A DNA stretch of 64,000 bases from the NCBI RefSeq assembly GCF_900156415.1, contig NZ_FTNM01000003.1, forward strand, positions 124,001 to 188,000. The letters are read 5' to 3'. This stretch comes from Pontibacter lucknowensis. GTDB taxonomy: Bacteria > Bacteroidota > Bacteroidia > Cytophagales > Hymenobacteraceae. The translations under genes and the position numbers were made by a program. The notes beneath the pieces were generated by a model. That model worked only from the letters and a program-made list of their open reading frames with translations. It did not search any database and was not told the DNA's origin. Positions 49,655-58,442 of this stretch are shown here, piece by piece. Every line of letters starts with the position of its first letter. The first letter of the stretch is position 1.

Positions 49655-52600
49655 TTAGTGACGGCAAGTGCAGTGCTCGCCGGCTATACCTTCGGTGCGG
49701 GTATCAGTACCTTCGTGCCAATCGAAAGAAGCTGCATACTTGTTGTTTTCCCACCAGAATTTGCCCGGCTTGCGGTCGTAGTTGCCTACCTCGTTTAGCG
49801 TAGCGGCATCAAACAGTCGGCCATTAACCATAGTGTAGCGCACGTGCTCGGAGTTCTGGATATTCTCGAGTGGGTTCTGGTCCAGCACGATCAGGTCGGC
49901 CAGTTTACCTGTCTCCAGTGAGCCGAGTTCTTTGCCCATACCCAGGTACTCGGCACCGTTCATCGTGGCGGCACGCAGGGCTTCCATGTTGGTCATACCG
50001 CCTTGCTGCAGCATCCAAAGCTCCCAGTGTGCGCCGAGGCCTTGCAGCTGTCCGTGTGCACCGAGGTTCACTTTTACGCCGGCATCCGTCAGGGCCTTGC
50101 AGGCTTCAGAAGTCTTGAAATAACCGTTGCGGTACTCTTCGTCCGGTACCTGCATCACAAAGCGTGAGCGACCATCGATTACCGAACGAGGTGTGAATTT
50201 CAGGAGTCTTTCCTTCTCCCATACCTTGGTGTTCTGGTACCAGTAGTACTCGCCGCTGGTCGCGCCGTAGTTTACGATCAGGGTAGGGGTATAGCCGGTG
50301 TTTGAGGCTTTCCATACCTCTACCACATCTTTGTAGAGTGGTGCGATCGGGATGTTATGCTCTATACCGGAGTGACCGTCGAGGATCATGCTCATGTTGT
50401 GGAAGAAGGTTGAGCCACCTTCCGGCACCACGGTCATGTCTAGTTCGCGAGCCGCCTGAATGATCTGCTGGCGCTGCTCACGGCGTGGCTGGTTGTAGCT
50501 CTTCACCGAGAAACCACCGGCAGCTTGAATGCGTTTCAAATGCGATCGGGCGTCGTCGAGGCTGTTCACCACAGCTTTAAAGTTGCCATCAGCACCGTAC
50601 AGAATCGTTCCAGTTGAGTAGATGCGCGGACCCACCATATGCCCTGCTTTCACGGCTTCGGACTGGCTGAATACCATCTCGGTAGTAGAAGATGGGTCGT
50701 GCGTCGTCGTTACACCGTAAGCCAGGTTAGCCAGGTACGACCACTGTTGTTTCGGGCTCATGCCGTTACGGAAGGTGCCCAGGTGTGCGTGTACGTCCAC
50801 TATACCTGGCATAATCGTCTTACCACTGGCGTCAATCACTTTCGCGTCTTTCGGCACAGCTATACCTTTGCCCACCGACACAATGCGGTTGCCGTCCACG
50901 ACGATCGTACCGCCTTCAATTACCTCATCGCCTTTCATCGTGATGATACGGGCGTTGGTAAAGGCTACTTTGCCCTGCGGCTTATCTGTTTTAAACTCCA
51001 AACCGATCTTTATACCTGTGGTATCGATGGCGGGCAGTTTCTCAGGAGCACCCTCCAGGAAAGCAAAGCGGTCTTTCAGGTCGTTCGAGAAATACTCGTC
51101 ACCCAGCACCCAGTTCACTTTCTTGCTGTCGCCTGACCAGTGCACGCTCGTGCCGGCGTCTTTGGTGAAGCGAGCTACAGGTACAGCTTTGGTTTCAGCG
51201 CTCAGGTCCATACCGGCACCGTTGGCCGAGAACGGCACCACGTAGCCGTTGAACAGCTCCACAAACGCCAGCCACTTGTTATCGGGACTAGGGTAGAACT
51301 GGTCGGTGTAGGTAGAGGTATAGTGCGTGCGCTCCTCTTTGCCGTTCAGGTCCACGCTCTTGAAGGTATACTTACCGCCACCGCCAGCTGTGAAGAAAAT
51401 ACGGTCAGACGAAGCGTTGAACAGTGGATTGAAGCCGCTCTTCTGTACGAAGGTCGGGTTCTTGCCTTCTGCCGTCATGTAATAGATGCCACGCTCGTTG
51501 CCGTGGGCATAGCCCATGTGGTTGTTGCCACCGTCTTTGCTGTACACGATCAGCTTGCCGTTTGGCGAGAAAGAAGCGTTGGTATAGAAGCCTTTCTCAG
51601 ATGTGAGTTTAGACGGCTTCGCGTTTTTCTTGCGGATGTCCACTTTCACCAATGCGCCGAGGTTTTCATCGTCCCAGGTAGAGAACACGAGCGTTTTGCC
51701 ATCAGGCGAGAAAGCCGGGTAGAACTCAAAGTCCTTGCCGTTGGTGATGCGCTCCGGCTTGCCGTTTGGCAGTTCTTTTTTGTAGATATGACCCGCAGCA
51801 TTGAACACCAGTAGCTTGCCATCAGGCGAAGTCACGGCATGGCGGATGGCCTTAGCCGCGAACTGGTCTGGCGATACACCTTCCTTGCTGAAATCGTGAC
51901 GCACGGCTTCGGCGATGTGGTGCGTGGCAGTGGCTTCAAAAGGTATGTTGCTTACTTTCTGGCTGGCTACGTCGATCTTGTTGATTTTGCCATTGGCCCA
52001 GAACACCAGGCTTTTATTGTCAGGCGTCCAGGCGAAGTTCGGGTATACCCCGAAAATGGCCCATGCTTCCTGCTGGTCGTTGCTCAGCTGGTCATAGATC
52101 GGCCACTGCTCACCTGTTTTCAGGTCGTGGATGAAGAGCACGGACTTGGTGCGCACGCGGCGCACGAAAGCAATATGTTTTCCATCTCTAGAGATCACCG
52201 GGCGAACAGAGCCACCGTTTCCTGTGATCACGTTCTCGATCTCTCCTGTGTTACGGTCCACGCGGCGGATCACATAAATCTGGCTGTTCGGGTCTTTGTT
52301 GTACTCAAAGGTAGAGCCACCGCTCATGTCTTCTGAGAAGTACACGTACTTGCCGTCCGGCGAGGCCATCGGCTCACCTGCGTCTTGCTGGTCGTTTTTG
52401 CGCTTGGTCAGCTGCACGCCGCTGCCACCCGACTTATGATACATCCACATCTCGCCAGCACCCAATGAGCGGGAGGCCGTAAAGTGCTTGCGGGCGATCA
52501 GATATTCCCCATCAGGCGTCCAAACAGCGTTGTTGAGCAAACGGAAGTTCTCTTTGGTGATCTGCTTGGCGTCGGAGCCATCGCGCTTCATTACCCAGAT

Positions 52601-52948
52601 GTTGTCGCCGCCACCTGCATCAGAAGTAAAGGAGATGAACTTGCCATCAGGGCTAAAACGCGGCTGCACCTCGTAGGCGCGGCCACTGCGGAGCAACTTC
52701 GCTTTGCCGCCCGAAATCGGCATGATATAGATATCGCCGAGCATGTCGAAGACGATCTCCTTGCCGTCCGGACTCACGTCCAGGCTCATCCAGGTGCCTT
52801 CGTCGGTTGTTACGGTAATTTCTTTTTGCGGTCCGCGGGCTTCCTCCACGTTCCACTTGTTGTCTTTTTTGTCCTGCGCCGTGGCTGTGCCCAAAGGTAA
52901 GGCAAGTGCCGCCGCCAGGAACATACTCAGATAGGTATGCTTCTTCAT
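49655..52948 (-). CDS. Propeller-amidohydrolase fusion, secreted
   Basis: A 1097-residue exported protein with a signal peptide (cleavage near GTATAQ). Residues about 40-650 hold repeated WD40-like/TolB-type PD40 units, each with an 'SPDGK' turn (SPDGKEIVFD, SPDGKFISFT, TPDGEYLIAR, SPNGKLIVYS). From about 690 comes an amidohydrolase domain: DASGKTIMPGIVDVHAHLG with the metal H-x-H, then HNIP, NLGAHGQLQGLGAHWE and a closing LIVLDQNPLENI. These proteins are common in Bacteroidota and may be periplasmic imidazolonepropionase- or dipeptidase-like hydrolases. The C-terminal tail EHCTCRH is unusual. Substrate unknown. Confidence 0.92.
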   Translation of the reverse strand: MKKHTYLSMFLAAALALPLGTATAQDKKDNKWNVEEARGPQKEITVTTDEGTWMSLDVSPDGKEIVFDMLGDIYIMPISGGKAKLLRSGRAYEVQPRFSPDGKFISFTSDAGGGDNIWVMKRDGSDAKQITKENFRLLNNAVWTPDGEYLIARKHFTASRSLGAGEMWMYHKSGGSGVQLTKRKNDQQDAGEPMASPDGKYVYFSEDMSGGSTFEYNKDPNSQIYVIRRVDRNTGEIENVITGNGGSVRPVISRDGKHIAFVRRVRTKSVLFIHDLKTGEQWPIYDQLSNDQQEAWAIFGVYPNFAWTPDNKSLVFWANGKINKIDVASQKVSNIPFEATATHHIAEAVRHDFSKEGVSPDQFAAKAIRHAVTSPDGKLLVFNAAGHIYKKELPNGKPERITNGKDFEFYPAFSPDGKTLVFSTWDDENLGALVKVDIRKKNAKPSKLTSEKGFYTNASFSPNGKLIVYSKDGGNNHMGYAHGNERGIYYMTAEGKNPTFVQKSGFNPLFNASSDRIFFTAGGGGKYTFKSVDLNGKEERTHYTSTYTDQFYPSPDNKWLAFVELFNGYVVPFSANGAGMDLSAETKAVPVARFTKDAGTSVHWSGDSKKVNWVLGDEYFSNDLKDRFAFLEGAPEKLPAIDTTGIKIGLEFKTDKPQGKVAFTNARIITMKGDEVIEGGTIVVDGNRIVSVGKGIAVPKDAKVIDASGKTIMPGIVDVHAHLGTFRNGMSPKQQWSYLANLAYGVTTTHDPSSTTEMVFSQSEAVKAGHMVGPRIYSTGTILYGADGNFKAVVNSLDDARSHLKRIQAAGGFSVKSYNQPRREQRQQIIQAARELDMTVVPEGGSTFFHNMSMILDGHSGIEHNIPIAPLYKDVVEVWKASNTGYTPTLIVNYGATSGEYYWYQNTKVWEKERLLKFTPRSVIDGRSRFVMQVPDEEYRNGYFKTSEACKALTDAGVKVNLGAHGQLQGLGAHWELWMLQQGGMTNMEALRAATMNGAEYLGMGKELGSLETGKLADLIVLDQNPLENIQNSEHVRYTMVNGRLFDAATLNEVGNYDRKPGKFWWENNKYAASFDWHEGTDTRTEGIAGEHCTCRH

Positions 52949-52983
52949 GACAGGGTGTATTCGATTAGATTAATTTAGATTCT

Positions 52984-52991
52984 CAAATTTA
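52984..52991 (-). promoter_or_regulatory. -7 element TAAATTTG upstream of the amidohydrolase
   Basis: A TAnnTTTG match on the minus strand, 35 nt before the ATG. Confidence 0.5.
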
Positions 52992-53155
52992 ACGATTTGA
53001 GGGGAGAAATCAGAAAAGGTTTAATTTAGGTGGGCGGGGTAGAGATTTGGACGTGTATTGGATAATGTTCTTGGAAGAACAGGTTGCTCCTCAATACCGT
53101 CAACTTAAGTAAACGCTCTTTCGAAATTATCAATCCGAAACTGATTTGACAGCAA

Positions 53156-54016
53156 CTAATAGAATATTAGGATAGTCATCTTACCCTTGTCGTCGATATG
53201 CACTTGAAAATGGACTTGCGAATTTACGGCCTTCCCCATAAAACGGGCTGGCTCCCATTGTCCGGTAGAGGCTTTAAGCGCTTGCAAAAGGTCGTGTTGT
53301 AAAAAGCTAAACTCTTTCAGTGGTGCCCATACGATAGCCTGCACATCATATACTTGATAATATGTAGGTTTCACTCGCCGATTAGGTATAGATAGTTCCG
53401 TGATGTTTCCCATTGAATCTATACTTGCTATAAAATTCTCATAATTGAATTGACCGGTCAGTCCATATTTCTTACTTTCAATGTGGAGTAATAGATTCGC
53501 TAACTGAATATTAGGAGAAGGGCCTACATAATCGATTGCGGAGGGATTCGTAAATACAGTTCTATCGAAAAGGATGTTTCTGTAATCAATCGTATACCCC
53601 AATTGCAAGATGTTAGCCTCCTGCACAGGTATAGCTTCCAGCGAATCTAAGGGCTTCGAGTTAGAACCGTAGTAGCTGAAAGTTAGGATACCCTTTCGCT
53701 CGTAAGTATAGAGCAGCCACCTTTGACCCAGCGTAACATCAAAATCGCAGGAGCTATACCTACCAGTAATTTCTCCAGCTGTCGGTAAAGTAAATGTGAG
53801 TGTTTCAGGTAAGGAAATTCCCTTCTTGAAGTGCTTTTCTACACTGAACTTAACAGTGTATGTTAGGGAGTCTTTAGCGAATACCTTAGATATAGCCTGC
53901 CCGAAAAGAACATGTTTCGCTTTTAGGAATTCTAAAGCAATCGGTGGAGGATCTGCGTCGCAGGCAAATGCTGCAAATGGCCCTAAAGAAAAGATGAACA
54001 GTAGAAGCCTTATCAT
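53156..54016 (-). CDS. Secreted protein with NTR/TIMP-like N terminus and TonB_C-like tail
   Basis: A 286-residue exported protein with a signal peptide (cleavage near FACDA). The part after it reads HVLFGQAISKVFAKDSLTYT, VEKHFKKG, and SSCDFDVTLGQRWLLYTYERKG, the layout of netrin/TIMP-like beta-barrel domains (one Cys near the start, one before the F-x-x-G-x-x-Y/W motif). The last 55 residues (LLQALKASTGQWEPARFMGKAVNSQVHFQV) resemble the end of a TonB_C domain, like those at 32585-35389. Both assignments are by eye. It is more AT-rich than its neighbours and lies 34 nt downstream of the next minus-strand gene, so they may be co-transcribed. Confidence 0.65.
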   Translation of the reverse strand: MIRLLLFIFSLGPFAAFACDADPPPIALEFLKAKHVLFGQAISKVFAKDSLTYTVKFSVEKHFKKGISLPETLTFTLPTAGEITGRYSSCDFDVTLGQRWLLYTYERKGILTFSYYGSNSKPLDSLEAIPVQEANILQLGYTIDYRNILFDRTVFTNPSAIDYVGPSPNIQLANLLLHIESKKYGLTGQFNYENFIASIDSMGNITELSIPNRRVKPTYYQVYDVQAIVWAPLKEFSFLQHDLLQALKASTGQWEPARFMGKAVNSQVHFQVHIDDKGKMTILIFY

Positions 54017-54050
54017 GCTGTTGTGTTAAATCAAGGTATGGGTGATTTTG

Positions 54051-54593
54051 TTACTCTACCACAAACTCTCTAGCCAAATCAAAACTCAATGGCTTGTTGC
54101 GGCTGTGGATCTGTTCCAGGAAGCTGTCGAGTTCGTCTTTGTATTCGAGGTGATAGTCTTCGTGCAGGTTCTTGCGTATCAGCTGCATGGTGCGCTGCAG
54201 GAGGCGTGCCGTAGCGGTATAGAAGGCTTTATAGTAGCTATCGAACTGGCCGGTGAAGTTGTCGAAGATCAGGCGTAACAGGTATAAGTGCAGGTCGATC
54301 TCCAACTTGGCGTCTTTGGTCACCCGCTTGAAACGGGCAATCTCCTTGGCTGATTTGCGGAGCGATTTGGTAAGGGCGCGGCCCAGGTAACGACCGGTAG
54401 TGCCGATCATCAATTCATGGATTGTCTCAACAGTCTGGTCGTAGAGTTCTTCGGGTGTAAGCTCGCCCAACTCAATGGATAGCATGTCGTACAGCTCCGC
54501 GTCGCGGCGAGCGGCTTTGAGAATGATGGTTTCCTTTTCTTTGTCGCTCAGCTGCTTGACAGCTTTTTTGAAACCAGTAGAGACGGTAGGCAT
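54051..54593 (-). CDS. Unknown all-helical cytoplasmic protein
   Basis: A 180-residue protein without signal peptide or membrane span, rich in charged helices (KAVKQLSDKEKETIILKAARRDAEL, TKSLRKSAKEIARFKRVTKD, YYKAFYTATARLLQRTMQLIRKNL). I do not recognise the family, though it looks like conserved Cytophagales proteins of unknown function. The start MPTVSTGFKKAV is the only good ATG. It lies upstream of the NTR-like gene, and its own upstream region holds the third CTCGCTCGCG repeat. Confidence 0.65.
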   Translation of the reverse strand: MPTVSTGFKKAVKQLSDKEKETIILKAARRDAELYDMLSIELGELTPEELYDQTVETIHELMIGTTGRYLGRALTKSLRKSAKEIARFKRVTKDAKLEIDLHLYLLRLIFDNFTGQFDSYYKAFYTATARLLQRTMQLIRKNLHEDYHLEYKDELDSFLEQIHSRNKPLSFDLAREFVVE

Positions 54594-54761
54594 AAGGTAT
54601 AGGCTAAGGTATAAAGCGGCAAACGCTCGCTGAAGCTGTTGGTTGCGTACGTGCCGGCTATACCTGTAAAGCTAGGAAAAATTGGTGTGCAGTTCAATGT
54701 ATGAAGGCTTGGGAATAAGTCAAGGCTATACCTGTTAGAGGGGGTAGGTGTTGCTTTATTG

Positions 54762-54884
54762 CCCTCGCTCGCGTCCCGCGAGTGTGAGGTATTTGGTGGC
54801 GTCCCGCCACCTGTGCCGGCAGGTACAAAAACAAGCGGCCAGAGTCCGCCGGATAGCTCACACTCGCGGGACGCGAGCGAGGGC
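54762..54884. repeat. CTCGCTCGCG inverted-repeat element, copy 3
   Basis: Perfect 25-bp terminal inverted repeats at 54764-54788 and 54857-54881. The inside reads GTGGCGTCCCGCCACCTGTG and GCGGCCAGAGTCCGCCGGAT. It lies in the 514-bp gap 54594-55107 with the AATCCTG repeat and the clpS promoter; nothing else is recognised there. Confidence 0.88.
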
Positions 54885-54898
54885 AGTGGATTACAATA

Positions 54899-54962
54899 GA
54901 ATCCTGTCAATCCTTGGGGGTAGGGGGCCCTCTTTAAATCCTTTAATCCTGATTCTGACAGA
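54899..54962. repeat. AATCCTG-type repeat, copy 3, interrupted
   Basis: AATCCTGTCAATCC is followed by about 19 G-rich bases (TTGGGGGTAGGGGGCCCTC) and then TTTAAATCC...CCTGATTCTGACA. The insert resembles, in reverse complement, the extra bases at 9870-9895. Confidence 0.75.
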
Positions 54963-55095
54963 ATAATATCCGCCTTCCCCGGAATTAACCCCGGTTCCGG
55001 ATTGTTTTAACCTATACCTTTTTTGGAAGAGCCGGAGCCGGTCGTGGACTGCTGTTTTATAGTGCTTTCCGCTTCCGTAGCTCCGTAAAAATTCG

Positions 55096-55103
55096 TAATT
55101 TTG
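55096..55103 (+). promoter_or_regulatory. -7 element TAATTTTG upstream of clpS
   Basis: A TAnnTTTG match ending 4 nt before the clpS ATG, which would place the transcript start at or very near the start codon. Confidence 0.6.
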
Positions 55104-55107
55104 CACT

Positions 55108-55389
55108 ATGAATATTGAGACAGAAATTTTACATCAGGACGAGGTAGCCTTGCTCGAAGAGAGCACCGACCTGCATAACCTGATTGTGTATAACGACGAC
55201 GTGAACACATTTGACCACGTAATCGCAACCCTTATCAAGGTATGCGGCCACTCGGCGGAACAGGCGGAGCAATGCACGCTGCTGATCCACTACAAAGGCA
55301 AGTGTACTGTGAAGGTAGGGTCTTACGAAGAGCTGGCTGGTATGTGCACCGCCTTGCACGACAAAGACCTGTCGGCCAACATCGAGTAG
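55108..55389 (+). CDS. clpS: ClpS adaptor protein
   Basis: A 93-residue ClpS, the N-recognin adaptor that hands N-degron substrates to the ClpAP/ClpCP protease. The diagnostic NLIVYNDDVNTFDHVI contains the N-D-D-x-x-T motif lining the N-degron pocket, and IHYKGKCTVKVG is the later conserved strand (in most ClpS a His-x-x-G-x-A). The gene is 11 nt upstream of recR on the same strand. The promoter box is so close that the mRNA may be leaderless. Confidence 0.93.
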   Translation: MNIETEILHQDEVALLEESTDLHNLIVYNDDVNTFDHVIATLIKVCGHSAEQAEQCTLLIHYKGKCTVKVGSYEELAGMCTALHDKDLSANIE

Positions 55390-55400
55390 CGGGAGGTTGA

Positions 55401-56009
55401 ATGGAATTTCCGTCTAAACTGATTGAAAACGCCGTTGAGGAGCTGGCAAAGCTCCCGGGCGTAGGGCGCAAGACTGCCTTGCGATTGGCGCTGCATATGC
55501 TCAAAGAGGAGTCTGAGGAGACTTTTTTGTTGGCTGAGGCGCTCGTAAAAATGCGTACCGAGGTAAAACACTGCAAGCAGTGCCACAACATCTCTGACAC
55601 AGAGGTATGCGGCATCTGTCTCAACCCGCTGCGTGATCGCAGTCTGTTGTGCGTGGTAAGCGACATCCGGGACGTGATTGCGATCGAGAACACGTCGCAG
55701 TTCAAAGGCCTGTACCATGTGCTGGGCGGTGTGATTTCACCTATCGAAGGCGTAGGCCCGTCGGACCTGCACATCGATTCGCTGCTGGAGCGTCTGCCGA
55801 ACTCTGAAGTAAAAGAGATCCTTCTGGCTATCAGCCCGACCATGGAAGGCGACACGACCGCTTTTTACCTGACCCGCAAACTCCGCGACCACAACGTGCG
55901 CATCACTACGATTGCTCGTGGTGTGCCGGTAGGAGGCGAGTTAGAGTATACTGATGAAATTACCCTGGGACGCAGCATCGTAGAGCGCACGTCTTACGGC
56001 AAGAACTAA
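55401..56009 (+). CDS. recR: Recombination mediator RecR
   Basis: A 202-residue RecR that works with RecO/RecF to load RecA at gaps. The N-terminal helix-hairpin-helix reads ELAKLPGVGRKTALRLALHML, the four-Cys zinc finger is CKQCHNISDTEVCGIC, and the TOPRIM domain follows (LLCVVSDIRDVIAIE..YHVLGGVISPIEGVGP). The C terminus is the usual RecR helix with VGGELEYTDEITLGRSI. All family features are present at normal length. It forms a two-gene unit with clpS, ended by a terminator. Confidence 0.97.
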   Translation: MEFPSKLIENAVEELAKLPGVGRKTALRLALHMLKEESEETFLLAEALVKMRTEVKHCKQCHNISDTEVCGICLNPLRDRSLLCVVSDIRDVIAIENTSQFKGLYHVLGGVISPIEGVGPSDLHIDSLLERLPNSEVKEILLAISPTMEGDTTAFYLTRKLRDHNVRITTIARGVPVGGELEYTDEITLGRSIVERTSYGKN

Positions 56010-56033
56010 AACTCGCGGCTTGTAATAGCTGAG

Positions 56034-56062
56034 AAGGACATGCAAAAGCATGTCCTTTATTG
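56034..56062 (+). terminator. Terminator after recR
   Basis: A 10-bp stem AAGGACATGC/GCATGTCCTT with loop AAAA, then TATTG. Confidence 0.85.
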
Positions 56063-56095
56063 TTTAGGGAGATAGGTATAGGTAGTTAGTTGTAA

Positions 56096-56118
56096 CTGGG
56101 CCAGAGGCCCCACGATAG
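56096..56118. repeat. Short repeat CTGGGCCAGAGGCCCCAC, copy 2
   Basis: 22 of 23 bases match 27037-27059. It is followed by a GAGCGTAGACGCTC hairpin. Confidence 0.65.
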
Positions 56119-56186
56119 CAAGTCACGAGCGTAGACGCTCGCGCCATATTCCCTCTCCACTTCACTGGTTTTCTCTTGCATTATAT

Positions 56187-56194
56187 TAACTTTG
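56187..56194 (+). promoter_or_regulatory. -7 element TAACTTTG upstream of the aminotransferase operon
   Basis: A TAnnTTTG match 20 nt before the ATG at 56215. Confidence 0.55.
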
Positions 56195-56214
56195 GAGCTT
56201 AATTCAGAATAAGC

Positions 56215-57423
56215 ATGCAGAACACAGCATCACACATACTTTCAGACAGAATCATGGCGCTTTCGGAGTCGCAGACCATCGCGATGGCCAAAAAAGGCCG
56301 TGAACTCGCCGCACAGGGACATGATATTATCAACCTGAGCTTCGGGGAGCCAGACTTCCAGACGCCACAGTACATCAAGGACGCCGCGAAAGAAGCGATT
56401 GATGAAGGCTTTACCTTCTATACCCCGGTACCGGGCTTTCCGGCACTGCGTCAGGCCATTGCCGATAAGTTCAAGCGTGACAACAACCTGGACTATGGTC
56501 CGGAGAACATTGTGGTGTCAACGGGTGCCAAGCAGTCCATTGCCAATGCCGTGATGTGCCTGGTGAATCCGGGGGACGAGGTGATCATTTTTTCCCCGTA
56601 CTGGGTGTCCTATGAAGAGATCGTGAAGTTGGCGGAAGGTACACCGGTGCCGCTGCAGGGTCGTCTGGAGAATGACTTTAAAGTAACGCCGGAGCAACTC
56701 GAGAATGCCATCACGTCCAATACCAAGGTGGTCATGTACTCTTCGCCTTGCAACCCGACCGGTTCGGTGTTCGACGAGGAGGAGCTGCTGGCGATTGCCA
56801 AAGTGCTGGAGAAACATCCGCAGGTATACATCATTGCCGACGAGATCTACGAGTACATCAACTTCGGGGGCAAGCACGCCAGCATGGCTAGCTTCGACTT
56901 CATCAAAGACCGAGTGATCACCGTGAACGGCTTCTCGAAAGGCTATGCCATGACCGGCTGGCGTGTGGGCTACATTGCGGCGCACAAAGACATTGCGACG
57001 GCCTGCGAAAAAATGCAGAGCCAGATCACCTCCGGTACCTGCTCCATCGCCCAGAAAGCGGCCCATGCGGCGTTGTTGGGTGGAAACGAATCTGCCCTGG
57101 AAATGCGCGATGCCTACCGCCGCCGCCGTGACCTGGTGCTGGAGATCATGCAGGATATACCGGGCTTCAAAACCAACGTGCCGACCGGCGCTTTCTATAT
57201 TTTCCCGGATGTGAGCTACTACTTCGGAAAGAGCTGCAATGGCAACATCATCAGCAGTGCCCTCGACCTGAGTCTATACCTGCTGACAGACGCGCATGTG
57301 GCGCTGGTGAGTGGCGAGGCCTTCGGTGCACCGCAGTGTATCCGTTTCTCTTACGCCACATCCGACGATAAACTAATCGAGGCGCTCCGCCGCATCAAGG
57401 AGAGTCTCGCCAAATTGCAGTAA
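56215..57423 (+). CDS. aspC: Aspartate aminotransferase-type class I/II aminotransferase
   Basis: A 402-residue fold-type I PLP enzyme of the AspC (subgroup Ib) kind, exchanging amino groups between aspartate or related amino acids and 2-oxoglutarate. The start includes IINLSFGEPDFQTP, the substrate-site glycine stretch; VVSTGAKQSIANA binds the cofactor phosphate, SSPCNPTGSVFD and VYIIADEIYEYIN hold the ring, and the Schiff-base lysine is in VNGFSKGYAMTGWRVGY. The closing Arg is in IRFSYATSDDKLIEAL. Its stop TAA overlaps the ATG of the HldE-type kinase (TAATG), so the genes are coupled. Confidence 0.92.
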   Translation: MQNTASHILSDRIMALSESQTIAMAKKGRELAAQGHDIINLSFGEPDFQTPQYIKDAAKEAIDEGFTFYTPVPGFPALRQAIADKFKRDNNLDYGPENIVVSTGAKQSIANAVMCLVNPGDEVIIFSPYWVSYEEIVKLAEGTPVPLQGRLENDFKVTPEQLENAITSNTKVVMYSSPCNPTGSVFDEEELLAIAKVLEKHPQVYIIADEIYEYINFGGKHASMASFDFIKDRVITVNGFSKGYAMTGWRVGYIAAHKDIATACEKMQSQITSGTCSIAQKAAHAALLGGNESALEMRDAYRRRRDLVLEIMQDIPGFKTNVPTGAFYIFPDVSYYFGKSCNGNIISSALDLSLYLLTDAHVALVSGEAFGAPQCIRFSYATSDDKLIEALRRIKESLAKLQ

Positions 57424-58442
57424 TGAATCAGCATACCAATTTAGAAGATATTTTCAGCGCCTTCGACCGGCTGACCGTGCTTATCGTGGGCGATGTGATG
57501 ATCGACTCCTACCTGTGGGGCAAGTCGACGCGCATTTCGCCGGAGGCACCCGTGCCGATCGTGAACGTGGTAAAGCGCGAAAAGCGACTCGGCGGTGCCG
57601 CCAACGTGGCCCTGAACGTGCAGGCCATGGGTGCAACGCCACTGCTTTGCTCCGTGATCGGCGACGACCCGGACGGAGGTGACTTTTTGCGCCTGATGGA
57701 AGAGCGAGACCTGTCTACAGAAGGTATCGTGCAGAGCCCGGAGCGGGTAACCACTATCAAGCACCGTATCATTGCCGGTGGTCAGCAACTGCTACGCGTG
57801 GACGCTGAGATTGAGCATAACCTGGCCGACTACGAAGAACGCCACCTGGAGGAGCACTACCTGAAGCTACTTGATCAGGCTGATGTGGTCGTGTTTGAAG
57901 ACTATGACAAAGGCGTGTTTTCAGAGCGGAATATTGCCCGTTTCATCCAACTGGCTAACGAGCGTGGCATACCGAGTGTGGTGGACCCAAAGAAGAAAAA
58001 CTTCCTGAGCTACAAAGGCTGCACACTTTTCAAACCAAACCTGAAAGAGCTCAAAGAAGGCCTGAAAGTAGACTTCCCCGACGAAAACCTGCATGCTTTT
58101 GAAGAGGCGGTTGCACAACTACAGGAACGGCTGACCACGAAGCAAGTGCTCGTAACACTTTCGGAACGGGGTGTATTTGTAGCCAACGGTGAGGAGAAAA
58201 CCTATATACCTGCGCACCGCCGTTCTATTTCGGATGTGTCGGGGGCCGGCGATACGGTGATCAGTATTGCGGCGCTGTGTATGGCGCTGCGCACTTCGCT
58301 GCCATTTATGGCCGGCCTGAGCAACCTGGGCGGCGGACTGGTATGCGAACAGGTAGGGGTAGTGCCTGTCGACAGAAACCGCTTGTTCGAAGAAGCAAAA
58401 GAGAACAGGCTGTACGAAACCCATGAACACCGAACAGCTTAA
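57423..58442 (+). CDS. hldE1: D-glycero-beta-D-manno-heptose-7-phosphate kinase (HldE domain I)
   Basis: A 339-residue PfkB-family kinase matching the N-terminal half of HldE/RfaE, which makes the 1,7-bisphosphate during ADP-heptose synthesis for lipopolysaccharide. Signatures are LIVGDVMIDSYLWGKSTRISPEAPVPIV, LGGAANVALNVQAMGA and the catalytic GAGD in DVSGAGDTVIS. The nucleotidyltransferase half is absent here and would have to be encoded elsewhere. The last 20 nt overlap the first trkH. Specificity is inferred from the close match; a different sugar kinase is possible. Confidence 0.88.
   Translation: MNQHTNLEDIFSAFDRLTVLIVGDVMIDSYLWGKSTRISPEAPVPIVNVVKREKRLGGAANVALNVQAMGATPLLCSVIGDDPDGGDFLRLMEERDLSTEGIVQSPERVTTIKHRIIAGGQQLLRVDAEIEHNLADYEERHLEEHYLKLLDQADVVVFEDYDKGVFSERNIARFIQLANERGIPSVVDPKKKNFLSYKGCTLFKPNLKELKEGLKVDFPDENLHAFEEAVAQLQERLTTKQVLVTLSERGVFVANGEEKTYIPAHRRSISDVSGAGDTVISIAALCMALRTSLPFMAGLSNLGGGLVCEQVGVVPVDRNRLFEEAKENRLYETHEHRTA

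Noticed and set aside
54594..55107. Possible tRNA or small RNA gene in the 514-bp gap
   Set aside because: The folded parts are explained by the inverted-repeat element; no cloverleaf or tRNA T-loop sequence is seen.
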